A stretch of 64,000 nt of DNA from an uncultured Sphingomonas sp. (GCA_913775315.1 CAJYIX010000022.1:1-64000), one strand, 5' to 3'. Shown: positions 8,695 to 17,284, numbered from the stretch's first letter. Translations and numbers: made by a program. Notes: generated by a model not told the origin, from the sequence alone.

Positions 8695-9959
8695 GCGTCG
8701 GGCAGTTCCGCGATACCCCGCACCTGCAGGATCAGAAGGTCGATCTCCGACCGGTCGACGGGCGATTCGGGGAAGACGGTGACATTCATCCGCTCGTCAG
8801 CGGCATCGGCCGCACGCAGGTAGATGACGGCATCGACGCCCGCCTTGCGCGCCTGCTCGGCCCGCTTCTTGGCGTTCGCCTTGTACCCGGTGAACACCTC
8901 GATCCCCAACCCGCGCAGCTTGCGCGACAGGTCGGCGGCGCGGCGCTCTTCGCTGAGCTTGTCGGGGACGATCGCGACGATCGGCTTTTCGCGCGGCGGC
9001 AGTTCGGTGAGCATCGCCAGCCGCTCGATCCCCGCGGCCCAGCCCACACCCGCGGTCGCCGGCCCGCCCAGGTTCTCGACCAGCCCGTCATAGCGCCCGC
9101 CGGCCAGCACCGTACCCTGCGCGCCAAGGCGATCGGTCACGAACTCGAACGCGGTGTGACGGTAATAATCGAGCCCGCGCACCAGCCGGCTGTTGCGCGT
9201 CCACTGCACCCCCGCGGCATCCAGCCCGGTCGTCACTGCCGCGAAGAAGTCGCTGGCGGCGGGGGTCAGGTAAGCATCGATCTCAGGCGCGGCATCGGCG
9301 ATCGGCCGGTCGCGCGGGTCCTTCGAATCGAGGATGCGCAGCGGATTCTTGTCGAGCCGCGCCAAACTGTCCTCCGACAGGTCGGCCCGATGCCCCTCGA
9401 AATGCTCGACCAACGCCGCGCGCCATGCATCGCGCGTTTCGGCATCGCCGAGCGTATTGAGCTGGAGCGTCACGCCCTCCGAAATGCCCAGCTCGCGCAG
9501 GAGCTGGTCGGCGAAGGCGAGCAGTTCGACATCGGCGGCGGGCTCGGCCGCGCCCAGCACCTCGGCGTCGATCTGGTGGAACTGGCGGTAGCGCCCCTTT
9601 TGCGGACGCTCGTAACGGAACACCGGCCCGTGCGTCGCGATCTTGAGCGGCGCGAACTGCTGCCACCCCTCGGTCAGGTACGCGCGCGCGATGCCGGCCG
9701 TGAACTCGGGCCGCAGCGTCAGCGAATCGCCGCCGCGGTCGTCGAAGCTGTACATCTCCTTCGAGACCACATCGGTCGTCTCGCCCAGCGAGCGGGCGAA
9801 CACCGCGGTCGATTCGAACACGGGGCTTTCCACCCGGTCGAAGCAATAGAGCCGCCGCACCCGCTCGAACGTCTCCACGACGCGGGCGAAGCGGCGCTGC
9901 TCGTCGCCGAAGATGTCCTGCGTGCCGCGCACGCGCTTGGGGGTTTCGATCCGCGCCAT
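8691..9959 (-). CDS. hisS: histidine--tRNA ligase
   Basis: Class II aminoacyl-tRNA synthetase charging tRNA-His in the cytoplasm. The 422-aa sequence opens with [16 protein letters not shown], typical of HisRS, shows motif 2 around [19 protein letters not shown], the histidine-specific [15 protein letters not shown] block, and the C-terminal anticodon-binding domain from about residue 325. The N-terminal MARIETPKR is a normal start, although the Shine-Dalgarno is weak (CGCCCCTT region). It starts 48 bases after the stop of the hydrolase gene and may be co-transcribed with the bolA-GST-pirin-hydrolase group. Confidence 0.97.
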
Positions 9960-10007
9960 AAGGGGCGCGTATCTAGGGGATGCGGGGGCCGTGCGCCAGA
10001 CGGTGGG

Positions 10008-10892
10008 TCAAAGCGGGTACTTTGCCAGCCATTCGCGCATCGCGGCGTTGACCACCGCGGGCGCTTCCCACGGCACGAAATGCCCCGCATCCTCGACGCG
10101 CACGATGGTCACGTCGTCGATCAGCGCGTCGAGCCCCTCTAGCTGCACTGGTTGGAGCGCCTTGTCGCGCATGCCCCAGATGACGAGCGTCGGCACCTTG
10201 ATGCTCGGGAACGGCCCGTCGATCCAGCCGGGACGCTCCGAATCCTCGTCCATCGCCGGCACGACGATCTGGCTTGCCCGATACCAGTTGAGCATGCCCG
10301 TCAGCGCGCCGGGCTGGCGCCATTCGTCCAGATACACCTCGCGCTCGCCCGCCACCGCTGCTGCATCGACATGCGGGGCGAAGCTGCCGTCGAAGAAGCG
10401 GTCTAGTCCCATCGCCTCGATCCGCGCCTCAAGCTCAGGATCGCGGAACGAGCGGATATACTGGCTGCCCGCGCGCTGCTGCGGATCGTCGAACAGGCTC
10501 TTTTGAAAGATCAGCGGATGCGGCGCATTGCAGATGACCAGCCGCGCGATCCGGTCGGGATGGCGAAGCGCCGCCAACCACGCCACCGCCCCGCCCCAGT
10601 CGTGCGCGACCAAGGTGAACCGCGTCGCCCCGAAATGATCGGCCAGCGCCATCAGGTCGGCGACGATCCGGTCGGCGCTATAGGCCTCGACTCCCTCGGG
10701 CTTGTCCGACCGGGCATAGCCGCGCTGGTCGGGCACGATGACGTGATGGTCGCGCGCGAACTCCGCCACCTGATGCCGCCACGTCCGGTGCGATTCGGGA
10801 AAGCCGTGCAGGCAGATCATCACCGACGCGCCGGCCTCCCCCGCCACCTCGACGTCGAGTTCGACACCGGTCGACAGCGCCACGCGGATCAT
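10008..10892 (-). CDS. alpha/beta hydrolase, epoxide hydrolase-like
   Basis: 294-aa cytoplasmic alpha/beta hydrolase. The HGFPES motif at 29-34 provides the oxyanion hole, and the nucleophile elbow is VAHDWGG with aspartate at residue 98, the pattern of epoxide hydrolases and haloalkane dehalogenases rather than serine esterases. The C-terminal VEDAGHFVPWE provides the catalytic histidine. The substrate cannot be told from sequence. Its ATG overlaps the pirin stop codon (ATGA), so the two are coupled. The longer open frame upstream lies inside pirin and is rejected. Confidence 0.9.
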   Translation of the reverse strand: MIRVALSTGVELDVEVAGEAGASVMICLHGFPESHRTWRHQVAEFARDHHVIVPDQRGYARSDKPEGVEAYSADRIVADLMALADHFGATRFTLVAHDWGGAVAWLAALRHPDRIARLVICNAPHPLIFQKSLFDDPQQRAGSQYIRSFRDPELEARIEAMGLDRFFDGSFAPHVDAAAVAGEREVYLDEWRQPGALTGMLNWYRASQIVVPAMDEDSERPGWIDGPFPSIKVPTLVIWGMRDKALQPVQLEGLDALIDDVTIVRVEDAGHFVPWEAPAVVNAAMREWLAKYPL

Positions 10893-11791
10893 GGGTAGCT
10901 CACCGTCTTGGGCACTTCGGGGATGGGAATCCATTCCTTGTCGTCGCCGGGCACCTTGGGGAAGCGGCCCGCTTTCCAAGCCTCCTTGGCTTCGTTGATC
11001 CGCTCCCGGCGCGACGAGACGAAGTTCCACCAGACGTGGCGCGGGCTGGTGAACGCCTCGCCCCCGCACAGCATCACCCGCGCGCCCCGCTCGGACCGAA
11101 GCGTCGCCAGCGCACCGGGACGCAGCACGTACAGCGTCTGCGGGTCGAGGCTCATGCCGTCAACACTCGCATCGCCGTCCGCGACGTACAGCGCGCGCTC
11201 CTCCGCCGCCGCCTCGATCGGCACGCTGCCACCGGCATCGAGCTGAATGTCGGCATAGATGGTCTGCGCATAGGTATCGGTCGGCGCCGTCGACCCCCAC
11301 AGCTCACCCATGATGACGCGCGCACGGACGCCCTTGTCCTCGATCACCGGCAGCTCGCCTTTGGCGACATGCTGAAAGGCGGGGTCCATCTCCTCGTTCT
11401 TCTCGGGCAGCGCGAGCCAGGTCTGGATGCCGAACAGCGCCGGGCCCTTCGCCCGCTCCTCGCCCGGCGACCGCTCCGAATGGACGATGCCGTGGCCCGC
11501 AGTCATCAGGTTGACCGCGCCGGGTTCGATGACGAGATCGCTGCCGATCGAATCGCGATGCCCGATCGCACCGCGGAACAGATAGGTGACGGTCGCAAGG
11601 TTGATATGCGGATGCGGCCGCACGTCGATGCCGTTGCCGACGCCAAGGTCCGCCGGCCCCATCTGGTCGAAGAACAGGAACGGCCCCACCATCGTCCGGG
11701 GCTTCGACGGCAGGGTGCGGTACACCTTGAAGCCGCCAAGGTCGTGCGTCGTCGGCAGGATTTCCTGCAGGATCAGGTCGTCGCGGGTCAT
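10889..11791 (-). CDS. pirin family protein
   Basis: Bicupin of the pirin family (300 aa). The N-terminal cupin carries the metal-site region DVRPHPHINLATVTYL and, further on, GHGIVHSERSP, supplying the histidines and glutamate of the usual iron site. Pirins act as quercetinases or redox-sensing partners of regulators; the role here is not fixed. The C-terminal cupin runs to about residue 235, followed by a tail with WWNFVSSRRERINEAKEAW, a conserved pirin C-terminal segment. It sits between a GST and a hydrolase with ATGA overlaps on both sides, pointing to a redox or detoxification operon. Confidence 0.93.
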   Translation of the reverse strand: MTRDDLILQEILPTTHDLGGFKVYRTLPSKPRTMVGPFLFFDQMGPADLGVGNGIDVRPHPHINLATVTYLFRGAIGHRDSIGSDLVIEPGAVNLMTAGHGIVHSERSPGEERAKGPALFGIQTWLALPEKNEEMDPAFQHVAKGELPVIEDKGVRARVIMGELWGSTAPTDTYAQTIYADIQLDAGGSVPIEAAAEERALYVADGDASVDGMSLDPQTLYVLRPGALATLRSERGARVMLCGGEAFTSPRHVWWNFVSSRRERINEAKEAWKAGRFPKVPGDDKEWIPIPEVPKTVSYP

Positions 11792-12495
11792 TCGCCGTCG
11801 AGCTCCGGATAATGGCGGAAGATGCCATCTTCGTTGAAGGGGATGCGCCGGTCGCTAGCAAGATAGGCGGCCGCGCCGGGCAGCGTTGCCACGCGGTCGT
11901 GCAGCGCGATCAGGGCGGGATAGTCCCCCTCGATCGCCGCCATCCGCCGCGGAAAGGCATAGCGGAGGGCCTCGACGATCTGGAACAGGCTGGTGTCGGC
12001 ATAGGTCCATCGCGTCCCCGCCACCCAGTCGCCGTCGTTCGCGTTCACCGCATCCTCGAAATGGCCGAGGAACTTGGGCATCCGCTCGGCACGAAAGCCT
12101 TGCGCCGCGCGCGCCGCCTCGGCCTGCTGCTCGTGATAATAGGCGCCAGTCGCGACGGGGTGGTGAACGTTATGCGCCTCCGCGACGAAGTCGGCGATCG
12201 TCAGCTGCAACTGATTGAGCCACAGCCGATCGGCTAGCGCGCCGGGGGCCAGATGATGCCGCTCCCCAAGGTAAAGAAGGATGTTGGCAACCTGCGCGAT
12301 CACCGTGTCGCCGGTATCCAGATAGGGCGGCGCGAACGGCGTGCGCCCCGCGCGGGCATTGAGGTCGGCGAGCAGCGCCTCGTCGCTCTTCTCCCGCGCC
12401 ATGTCGCGATACTCGATCCCGCCGGCTTCGAGCGCCAGCCGCACGAACTCGCCGCGCCCCTGGATGCCGGACCAGTACCACAGGCTGTAGGCCAT
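11788..12495 (-). CDS. glutathione S-transferase family protein
   Basis: 235-aa GST with a thioredoxin-like N-terminal domain (residues 1-80) and a helical C-terminal domain. The start MAYSLWYWSGIQGRGEFVRLALEAG resembles sigma/alpha-like GSTs, with the catalytic tyrosine expected near the N-terminus (Tyr3 or Tyr7). I chose ATG 12495, which overlaps the BolA stop codon as TGATG; the in-frame extension upstream runs inside bolA in another frame. The stop overlaps pirin as ATGA. Conjugation or peroxidase activity with glutathione is inferred from the family. Confidence 0.9.
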   Translation of the reverse strand: MAYSLWYWSGIQGRGEFVRLALEAGGIEYRDMAREKSDEALLADLNARAGRTPFAPPYLDTGDTVIAQVANILLYLGERHHLAPGALADRLWLNQLQLTIADFVAEAHNVHHPVATGAYYHEQQAEAARAAQGFRAERMPKFLGHFEDAVNANDGDWVAGTRWTYADTSLFQIVEALRYAFPRRMAAIEGDYPALIALHDRVATLPGAAAYLASDRRIPFNEDGIFRHYPELDGE

Positions 12496-12788
12496 CACGC
12501 CTCGCCCGGCGCGCGGGTGCGCATCGTCAACGCATGGATGCGCGTCGCCAGCAGTTCGGCCAGCGCGTCGTTGACCAGCCGCTGGCGTGCGACGCGGCTC
12601 AACCCGGCGAACGCCGCGCTCTCGACCTCGACGGCGAAGTGGCTCTCGCCCGTCCCATCGTCGCCCATATGGCCGGCATGGTGATGGCTCTCGTTCACGA
12701 CCGCGAGGTGCGTGGGCGAAAGCGCGGCGGTCAATCGCTCGGCGATCAGATCGGCGACGGGGCGAGTAGCGGTGGAAGGCTGGGTCAT
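12495..12788 (-). CDS. bolA: BolA family protein
   Basis: 97-aa BolA-like protein, partner of monothiol glutaredoxins in Fe-S and iron homeostasis. The conserved SHHHAGH stretch followed by GESHFAVEVESAAFAGLSRVARQRLVNDAL matches the family, including the helix-turn-helix-like R-x-RLVNDAL segment. It is first of the minus-strand series and diverges from the J-domain gene across a very short gap, a pairing that I recall as common in alphaproteobacteria. Confidence 0.95.
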   Translation of the reverse strand: MTQPSTATRPVADLIAERLTAALSPTHLAVVNESHHHAGHMGDDGTGESHFAVEVESAAFAGLSRVARQRLVNDALAELLATRIHALTMRTRAPGEA

Positions 12789-12832
12789 CGCGCCTATATC
12801 TGGCGACTTTGCCCTCGAACAGGAACCCCCGC

Positions 12833-13444
12833 TTGTCCCGGCCCGAACGCAAGGATCGCCCCAACACCCGTTTCCATGGCCGCGTGGAGGCCGAGGGCCG
12901 CGTTTGCGCGGTGCCGGGCTGCGACGAACCGGGCGAGTTTCGCGCGCCGGCGACGCCGGGCGCGCGCCACGGCTTCGACGGGCCGGGCGCCTATCGCTTC
13001 ATGTGCCTCGACCACGTCCGCGCGTTCAACGCGGGCTATAATTTCTTCGCCGGCATGAGCGTCGACGAAATCAATGACGCGCAGCGCCCCTATGCGGGGT
13101 GGGAGCGAGAGACGCGCGCCTTCGCCGCCAACGGCGCCGACCGCCCGCCGCCGTGGCGCGACTTCGCCGACCCCCTCGACGCGATCGGCGCACGCTTTCG
13201 CGAGCGGATGGCGGCGGAGGCGGCGCGCGCCGACGGCAAGCCGCTGTCGGCCAAGGACCGGGAGGCGTTGCGCACGCTCGGCCTCAAGACCGACGCCGAC
13301 CGGCGGGCGCTCCGTCAACGCTACGCCGCGCTCGTGCGCCAGCTCCACCCCGACCACAATGGCGGCGACCGCTCCAGCGAGACGCGGCTACAAGCGGTGG
13401 TGGAGGCGTACCAGCACCTGCGCGGCGCGCCGGCGTTCGCCTAA
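12833..13444 (+). CDS. J domain-containing protein
   Basis: About 203 aa. The N-terminal half carries a possible zinc-binding pattern (CAVPGC, later CLDH) and a GYNFFAGM segment; the C-terminal 60 residues form a DnaJ J-domain with the HPD tripeptide in QLHPDHNGGD, which stimulates DnaK/Hsp70 ATPase. The start is uncertain: no ATG exists, so TTG 12833 (AGGAA eight bases upstream) is preferred over TTG 12809. It is divergent from bolA and on the same strand as cobS, from which it is separated here by the HxlR cassette. Its last base triplet overlaps the convergent VOC gene. Confidence 0.85.
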   Translation: MSRPERKDRPNTRFHGRVEAEGRVCAVPGCDEPGEFRAPATPGARHGFDGPGAYRFMCLDHVRAFNAGYNFFAGMSVDEINDAQRPYAGWERETRAFAANGADRPPPWRDFADPLDAIGARFRERMAAEAARADGKPLSAKDREALRTLGLKTDADRRALRQRYAALVRQLHPDHNGGDRSSETRLQAVVEAYQHLRGAPAFA

Positions 13445-14226
13445 GCCCTGCGCGACCCCACCAGCCCGAACCGCACCCCCGCCGGATCCGCCGCGACCAT
13501 TGAGAAATCGCCGCCGGGAATCGGGTCCGGCCCCTGCACGATACTGCCCCCCGCCGCGGCGATCCGAGCGGCGGCGGCGTCGATGTCGTCGACGAGGAAA
13601 TAGGGTTGCCACCCAAGCGGCCAATCGGGTTGCGCGGTCATCGTCGCACCGATGCAGTCGGGGCCGGCATGGACGAACGAATACTCACCCAGCGCGCCCA
13701 TCGGCATCCCGCCCGCCTGCCGCAGCCCCAGCACGCGGCCATAGAAGCCCATCGCCGCGCCCTGATCGCGCGTGGTGAGTTCGTTCCACACCCCGCACCC
13801 CGCCGCCGGCTTGTCGCCGCCGGTATAGGCGACGAAGGCGGCGCTCGGCTCATCGGGCTCGCCACGCATCAGATAGAAGGGATTGCGCTCGGGATCGACG
13901 ACCATCGCCAGCCGCCCGACGCCGGGCATCGTCATCGCCGGCATCCATACGTCGCCGCCCGCCGCCTGCACCTCGGCCACCGCCACATCGACGTCGTCGA
14001 CACCGAAATAGATCAGCCAGCGCGCCGACGCCGCGCCCTCGGGCCGCTTCAGCATGCCTGCGATCGCGTTGCCGTGCGGCTGCGCGAAGATGCGATAATC
14101 CATCCCCGGCTGGCCCGAGTCGGCCGCGTGCCAGTCGATCGCTTCGGCATAGAATGTCTGTGCGGCGTCGGGATCGTCGGTCATCAGCTCGTACCAGACC
14201 GGAATGCCGTGGTGGTTGCGTGCCAT
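13441..14226 (-). CDS. double VOC (glyoxalase-like) domain protein
   Basis: 261 aa containing two vicinal-oxygen-chelate domains in tandem, residues about 8-120 and 135-255. Signatures are WYELMTDDPDAAQTFYAEA in the first and WNELTTRDQGAAMGFYGRV in the second. Such proteins resemble CFP-30B-type hydrolase/glyoxalase relatives and bind metabolites or antibiotics; the substrate is unknown. The ATG has a strong [11 protein letters not shown]hine-Dalgarno. It is the last gene of a five-gene minus-strand operon that starts at 16527 and is divergent from an HxlR regulator. Confidence 0.88.
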   Translation of the reverse strand: MARNHHGIPVWYELMTDDPDAAQTFYAEAIDWHAADSGQPGMDYRIFAQPHGNAIAGMLKRPEGAASARWLIYFGVDDVDVAVAEVQAAGGDVWMPAMTMPGVGRLAMVVDPERNPFYLMRGEPDEPSAAFVAYTGGDKPAAGCGVWNELTTRDQGAAMGFYGRVLGLRQAGGMPMGALGEYSFVHAGPDCIGATMTAQPDWPLGWQPYFLVDDIDAAAARIAAAGGSIVQGPDPIPGGDFSMVAADPAGVRFGLVGSRRA

Positions 14227-14239
14227 CGTCCTCTCCCCT

Positions 14240-14953
14240 TCAGGCGTCGATCAGCGGGACGAACCCGCCGAAGATCATGCGCTTGCCGTCGAACGGCGCG
14301 TCCTCGCCCGACATGCGCGGGTCGGCCATCACCTTTTCCCAGCCGGCATCGCGGCCTGCCTTGTCCGGCCATTCGACCCAGCCGAAGGCGGCGACCTCGC
14401 CCTCCTCGCGCAGCACCGCGCGGTTGAAATCGGTGACCGCGCCGTCCTGCACGTCGTCGGCGATCGCATCCATCACCCGCACCGCGCCATGTTCGAGGAA
14501 CACCGGCCCGACCCGTTCGCAGAACGCGGCGTAGGCGTCCTTGGCATCGGCCGGTAGCGGCAGCACGATCCCGTCGATATAGCCAGCGCCGCCCGCGCGC
14601 CCGACATCGCTGACGCTTTCGAACCCGCCCCAGATCATCCGCTTCCCGTCGAAAGGCGGATCGGTGACGAGCGCCTCCATCCGCGGGTCGCTCATCATCT
14701 TCTCGCCCGCGGCGTCGCGGGTCGCCCGGTCGGGATATTCGAACCAGCTGAAGACAACGGTCTCGTCCTCCGCCGCCTGCACCGCACCCCACAGGTCGTT
14801 GACCTTGCCGCGCGGCACGTCGTCGCCCCATCCCTCGACCGCGCGGACGACGCCGAAATCCCTGAACATCGCCAGCCCCTTGGCGGCGTGTTCGCGATAC
14901 GCTTCCCGGTTCGCGGTCGGCACCGCGAGCAGGAATCCCTCGACATAGGTCAT
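14240..14953 (-). CDS. tandem DUF1428 protein
   Basis: 237 aa made of two DUF1428 (dimeric alpha/beta barrel) units fused head to tail. Each repeat shows the same order: an opening strand (YVEGFLLAVP / YIDGIVLPLP), an acidic GxVxDxx segment, a FxWxEWPDK-type block (FSWFEYPDR / FGWVEWPDK) and a closing FDGKRMIxGGF motif. Stand-alone DUF1428 proteins are about 115 aa and dimerise, so the fusion probably makes an internal pseudo-dimer. Function unknown. Start ATG overlaps the SRPBCC stop as ATGA. Confidence 0.88.
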   Translation of the reverse strand: MTYVEGFLLAVPTANREAYREHAAKGLAMFRDFGVVRAVEGWGDDVPRGKVNDLWGAVQAAEDETVVFSWFEYPDRATRDAAGEKMMSDPRMEALVTDPPFDGKRMIWGGFESVSDVGRAGGAGYIDGIVLPLPADAKDAYAAFCERVGPVFLEHGAVRVMDAIADDVQDGAVTDFNRAVLREEGEVAAFGWVEWPDKAGRDAGWEKVMADPRMSGEDAPFDGKRMIFGGFVPLIDA

Positions 14954-15414
14954 GCGCCCTCTCCCTCGTGCAGCCGCTTCGCCACGGCCTCCAATTGCTC
15001 GGCGACCTTGCCCCAGCCCTCTTGGAAGCCCATCGCCTCGTGCTGCGCCTTTGCCTCGACGGTCCAGTGGCGGGCGGTCGCGCGATAGAGCGTGCCGTCG
15101 CCGTCATCCGCGAACTCGATGATCGCGGTCATGAACGGCGTCTGCGGGATCCAGCCGGGGGCGAAGGCGTCGGTGGTGACGATCCGCTCGCCCTCGACCA
15201 CCTCGAGCACCACGCCAGTCGTCGTGACGTCCTCACCCTCGGGTCCCACCATCCGCACATGGCTTCGCCCGCCGGGGCGCAGGTCGTACTCGACCTCGGG
15301 CGCCTTCCACGGCGGCGGGCAGAACCATTCCGGGCCGTGCAGCGTGTACGCTTCCCACACTGCCGCGCGCGGCACCGCCATCCGCCGTTCGATCACCAGG
15401 TCATGGTCCGCCAT
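14950..15414 (-). CDS. SRPBCC (AHSA1-like) domain protein
   Basis: 154-aa START/AHSA1-like hydrophobic-ligand-binding fold. The N-terminal IERRMAVPRAAVWEAYT, the central FCPPPWKAPEVEYDLRPGG and the C-terminal helix with HEAMGFQEGWGKVAEQLEAVAKRL match the activator-of-Hsp90-type polyketide cyclase-like group that often accompanies ArsR/HxlR regulators and VOC proteins. Probably binds or detoxifies a small hydrophobic compound (inference). Twelve bases separate it from the GST upstream. Confidence 0.9.
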   Translation of the reverse strand: MADHDLVIERRMAVPRAAVWEAYTLHGPEWFCPPPWKAPEVEYDLRPGGRSHVRMVGPEGEDVTTTGVVLEVVEGERIVTTDAFAPGWIPQTPFMTAIIEFADDGDGTLYRATARHWTVEAKAQHEAMGFQEGWGKVAEQLEAVAKRLHEGEGA

Positions 15415-15426
15415 TCCCGCTCTCCC

Positions 15427-16101
15427 TCACGCCGCCTTCGGCGCCTTCGTCTCATCGAAATCGGCAAGCTGCGCGGCGAGCGCCGCCTGGAACGCCGGCC
15501 GCGCCATGCCCCGCGCGACATATTCCGCCAGCATCGGCCGATCGGTCATGAGCGCGCTGCCCGCCATCTCCCGCAGCACCGTCACCATCGCGATGTCGGC
15601 GATGCTGAACGTACCCGCCAGCCACTCACGGTCGCCCATCGCCGCCGCCAGCCGGTCGAGCCGCTGGCCAAGCTGCGCCTCCAGCCCCGGCCGCCGCAGC
15701 CGCGCCCATTCCTCGTTCGCGGAAAAGATCGTGACGTTGGCATGCTCGAACCGCCACGGCTCGATCGAATTATAGGCGGCGAACAGCCACGACAGCGCCC
15801 GGTCGCGCGCCGCCGGATCGCGCGGCAGCAGCCGCTCGTCCTTCTCGCCCAGATGGAGGAGGATCGCCCCGCTCTCGAACAGCGTCCGCCCGTCCTGTTC
15901 GATCACCGGCACCTGGCCCCAGGGCTGTTCAAGGAAGTACCAGTCGGGCTTCGCCACTGCGCTCACCAGCCGCACGGCATAGTCCATGCCGATCTCCTCG
16001 CACGCCCATCGGGGGCGCAGGTCGCGCACAAACCCGCGCGCGAAGGATGGCACCCATTCGAACGCCGTGATCGTCAGCGGCGCGCTTGCCACCTTCGCCA
16101 T
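15427..16101 (-). CDS. glutathione S-transferase family protein
   Basis: 224-aa GST: thioredoxin-like domain to about residue 90, with the glutathione-binding PWGQVPVIEQDG (cis-proline) and ESGAILLHL motifs, then an all-helical domain with the N-capping FSIADIAMVTVLRE. It begins four bases after the VOC stop and lies inside the HxlR-linked operon, so it probably works on the same electrophilic or toxic substrate class as its neighbours. Confidence 0.93.
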   Translation of the reverse strand: MAKVASAPLTITAFEWVPSFARGFVRDLRPRWACEEIGMDYAVRLVSAVAKPDWYFLEQPWGQVPVIEQDGRTLFESGAILLHLGEKDERLLPRDPAARDRALSWLFAAYNSIEPWRFEHANVTIFSANEEWARLRRPGLEAQLGQRLDRLAAAMGDREWLAGTFSIADIAMVTVLREMAGSALMTDRPMLAEYVARGMARPAFQAALAAQLADFDETKAPKAA

Positions 16102-16104
16102 CGC

Positions 16105-16527
16105 TCAGGCCCCCTCGGCCGTCGCCGCGGCGTGCGCGGCCACGTCCATCGCGAACGGGCCCCAGCCATTGCCGTCCGGATCCTCGAAACCGCGCGAATA
16201 CATGAAGCCCATGTCCTCGGGCTCGTGCAGTTCGCGCCCGCCCGCCGCCAGCGCCGCCTCGGTGAAGCGGTCGACCTCGGCCCGGTCCTCCAGCGACAGC
16301 GCGTGGATGGCGCTGACCGAGGTCTTTGGATCGACGATCGCCTTGTCCGTGAACGTCGCCATGAACCCGCGCGACATCAGCATCACGTGGATCGTCTCCG
16401 ACCAGTCCATCGCCGAGACCGTCTCGTTCGAGAACTGCTCGTTCTTCGAAAAGCCGATCGCCTCGTAAAAGGCGGTGGCCCGCGCCACGTCCTCGACCGG
16501 CAGGTTCACGAAAATCATTCGTGCCAT
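16105..16527 (-). CDS. single-domain VOC family protein
   Basis: 140-aa glyoxalase/bleomycin-resistance-like protein. It opens with MIFVNLPVEDVARATAFYEAIGF, the standard beta-alpha start of a VOC module, and ends with the FEDPDGNGWGPF metal-side strand. It is the first gene of the detoxification operon. ATG 16527 has a GGGGAG Shine-Dalgarno nine bases upstream; an open frame continuing to 16788 overlaps the divergent HxlR gene and is rejected. The promoter must lie in 16528-16600, shared with hxlR. Confidence 0.92.
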   Translation of the reverse strand: MARMIFVNLPVEDVARATAFYEAIGFSKNEQFSNETVSAMDWSETIHVMLMSRGFMATFTDKAIVDPKTSVSAIHALSLEDRAEVDRFTEAALAAGGRELHEPEDMGFMYSRGFEDPDGNGWGPFAMDVAAHAAATAEGA

Positions 16528-16563
16528 TTCAACCACTCCCCTCGTCCCCGATTCGGGTTCCGG

Positions 16564-16621
16564 TTGAAAGCTGTGCGCGTCGTAGTTATTAAAAGCAACC
16601 ATGAAGTTAGTAAAAGTAACC
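16564..16621 (+). promoter_or_regulatory. hxlR promoter with two direct-repeat operators
   Basis: A near-consensus promoter is visible: TTGAAA at 16564-16569, a 17-base spacer, and TATTAA at 16587-16592. Two 17-base direct repeats of the form AGTTAKTAAAAGYAACC lie at 16584-16600 and 16605-16621, exactly 21 bases apart (two helical turns). The first copy covers the -10 box; the second covers the first codons of hxlR. This arrangement fits binding of an HxlR dimer array and autorepression, and would also block the divergent operon promoter. Protein binding is inference. Confidence 0.65.
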
Positions 16622-17284
16622 GATGTGAACGAGGTGACGACGAAGCGTTGGTACGATGACGCCTGCGGCACGGCGCTCGCACTCGAGATCGTCGGCGAAC
16701 GCTGGGCGCTGCTCATCATGCGCGAGCTGGTGTACGGGCCGCGCCGCTTCTCCGAACTGCGCGCCAACCTGCCCGGCATCAGCGCCAACGTGCTGACGCA
16801 GCGGCTTCAGGGGCTGGAGGCGACGGGCGTGCTGACGCGCCGCACGCTGGCCTCGCCCGCCAACGTCCAGGTCTATGCGCTCACCGACTGGGGGCTGGAG
16901 GCGCAGCCGATGATGCGCGACCTCGGCCGCTGGGCGGCGCGCTCGCCGCGGCACGATCCGTTCGCGTTCATGTCCCCCGCCTCGGCGATGATGTCGCTCC
17001 AGACGCTGGTCGATCCGGACAAGGCGCGCGCCGTCGACCTGACGTTCGGCATCCGCTTTCCGAACGACGCCTTCGCCGCGCGGGCGGCCGGCGGCACGAT
17101 CGAGGTTATACGCGGCGAGCCCGACGACCCCGCCGCCATCTTCACCGGCGACACGATGCAGCTTCGCGTCACCTTCTATGGCAAGGCCCCGTTCGGCGCG
17201 GCCGAGGGCATGACCGTCGCCGGGGACCTCGACGCCGCCCGCGCGTTTACCGACCTGTTCCGCTTGCCCGAAAAGGTGAGGTAA
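16601..17284 (+). CDS. HxlR family transcriptional regulator with SCP2-like C-terminal domain
   Basis: 227 aa. Residues about 14-105 form the HxlR winged helix: LEIVGERWALLIMRELVYGP, then RRFSELRANLPGISANVLTQ and a wing with LTRRTLASPANVQVYALT. Residues about 135-225 resemble a sterol-carrier (SCP2) fold, with a DLTFGIRF strand and AAIFTGDTMQLRVTFYGK; such regulator-SCP2 fusions are presumed to bind a hydrophobic ligand. Divergent from the detoxification operon it most likely represses. With ATG 16601 the predicted transcript is nearly leaderless; GTG codons at 16625 and 16634 are alternative starts and would place both operators upstream of the frame. Confidence 0.92.
   Translation: MKLVKVTDVNEVTTKRWYDDACGTALALEIVGERWALLIMRELVYGPRRFSELRANLPGISANVLTQRLQGLEATGVLTRRTLASPANVQVYALTDWGLEAQPMMRDLGRWAARSPRHDPFAFMSPASAMMSLQTLVDPDKARAVDLTFGIRFPNDAFAARAAGGTIEVIRGEPDDPAAIFTGDTMQLRVTFYGKAPFGAAEGMTVAGDLDAARAFTDLFRLPEKVR

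Noticed and set aside
16528..16788. N-terminal extension of the VOC protein at 16105
   Set aside because: It runs through the divergent promoter and into the HxlR gene; ATG 16527 has a strong ribosome binding site.
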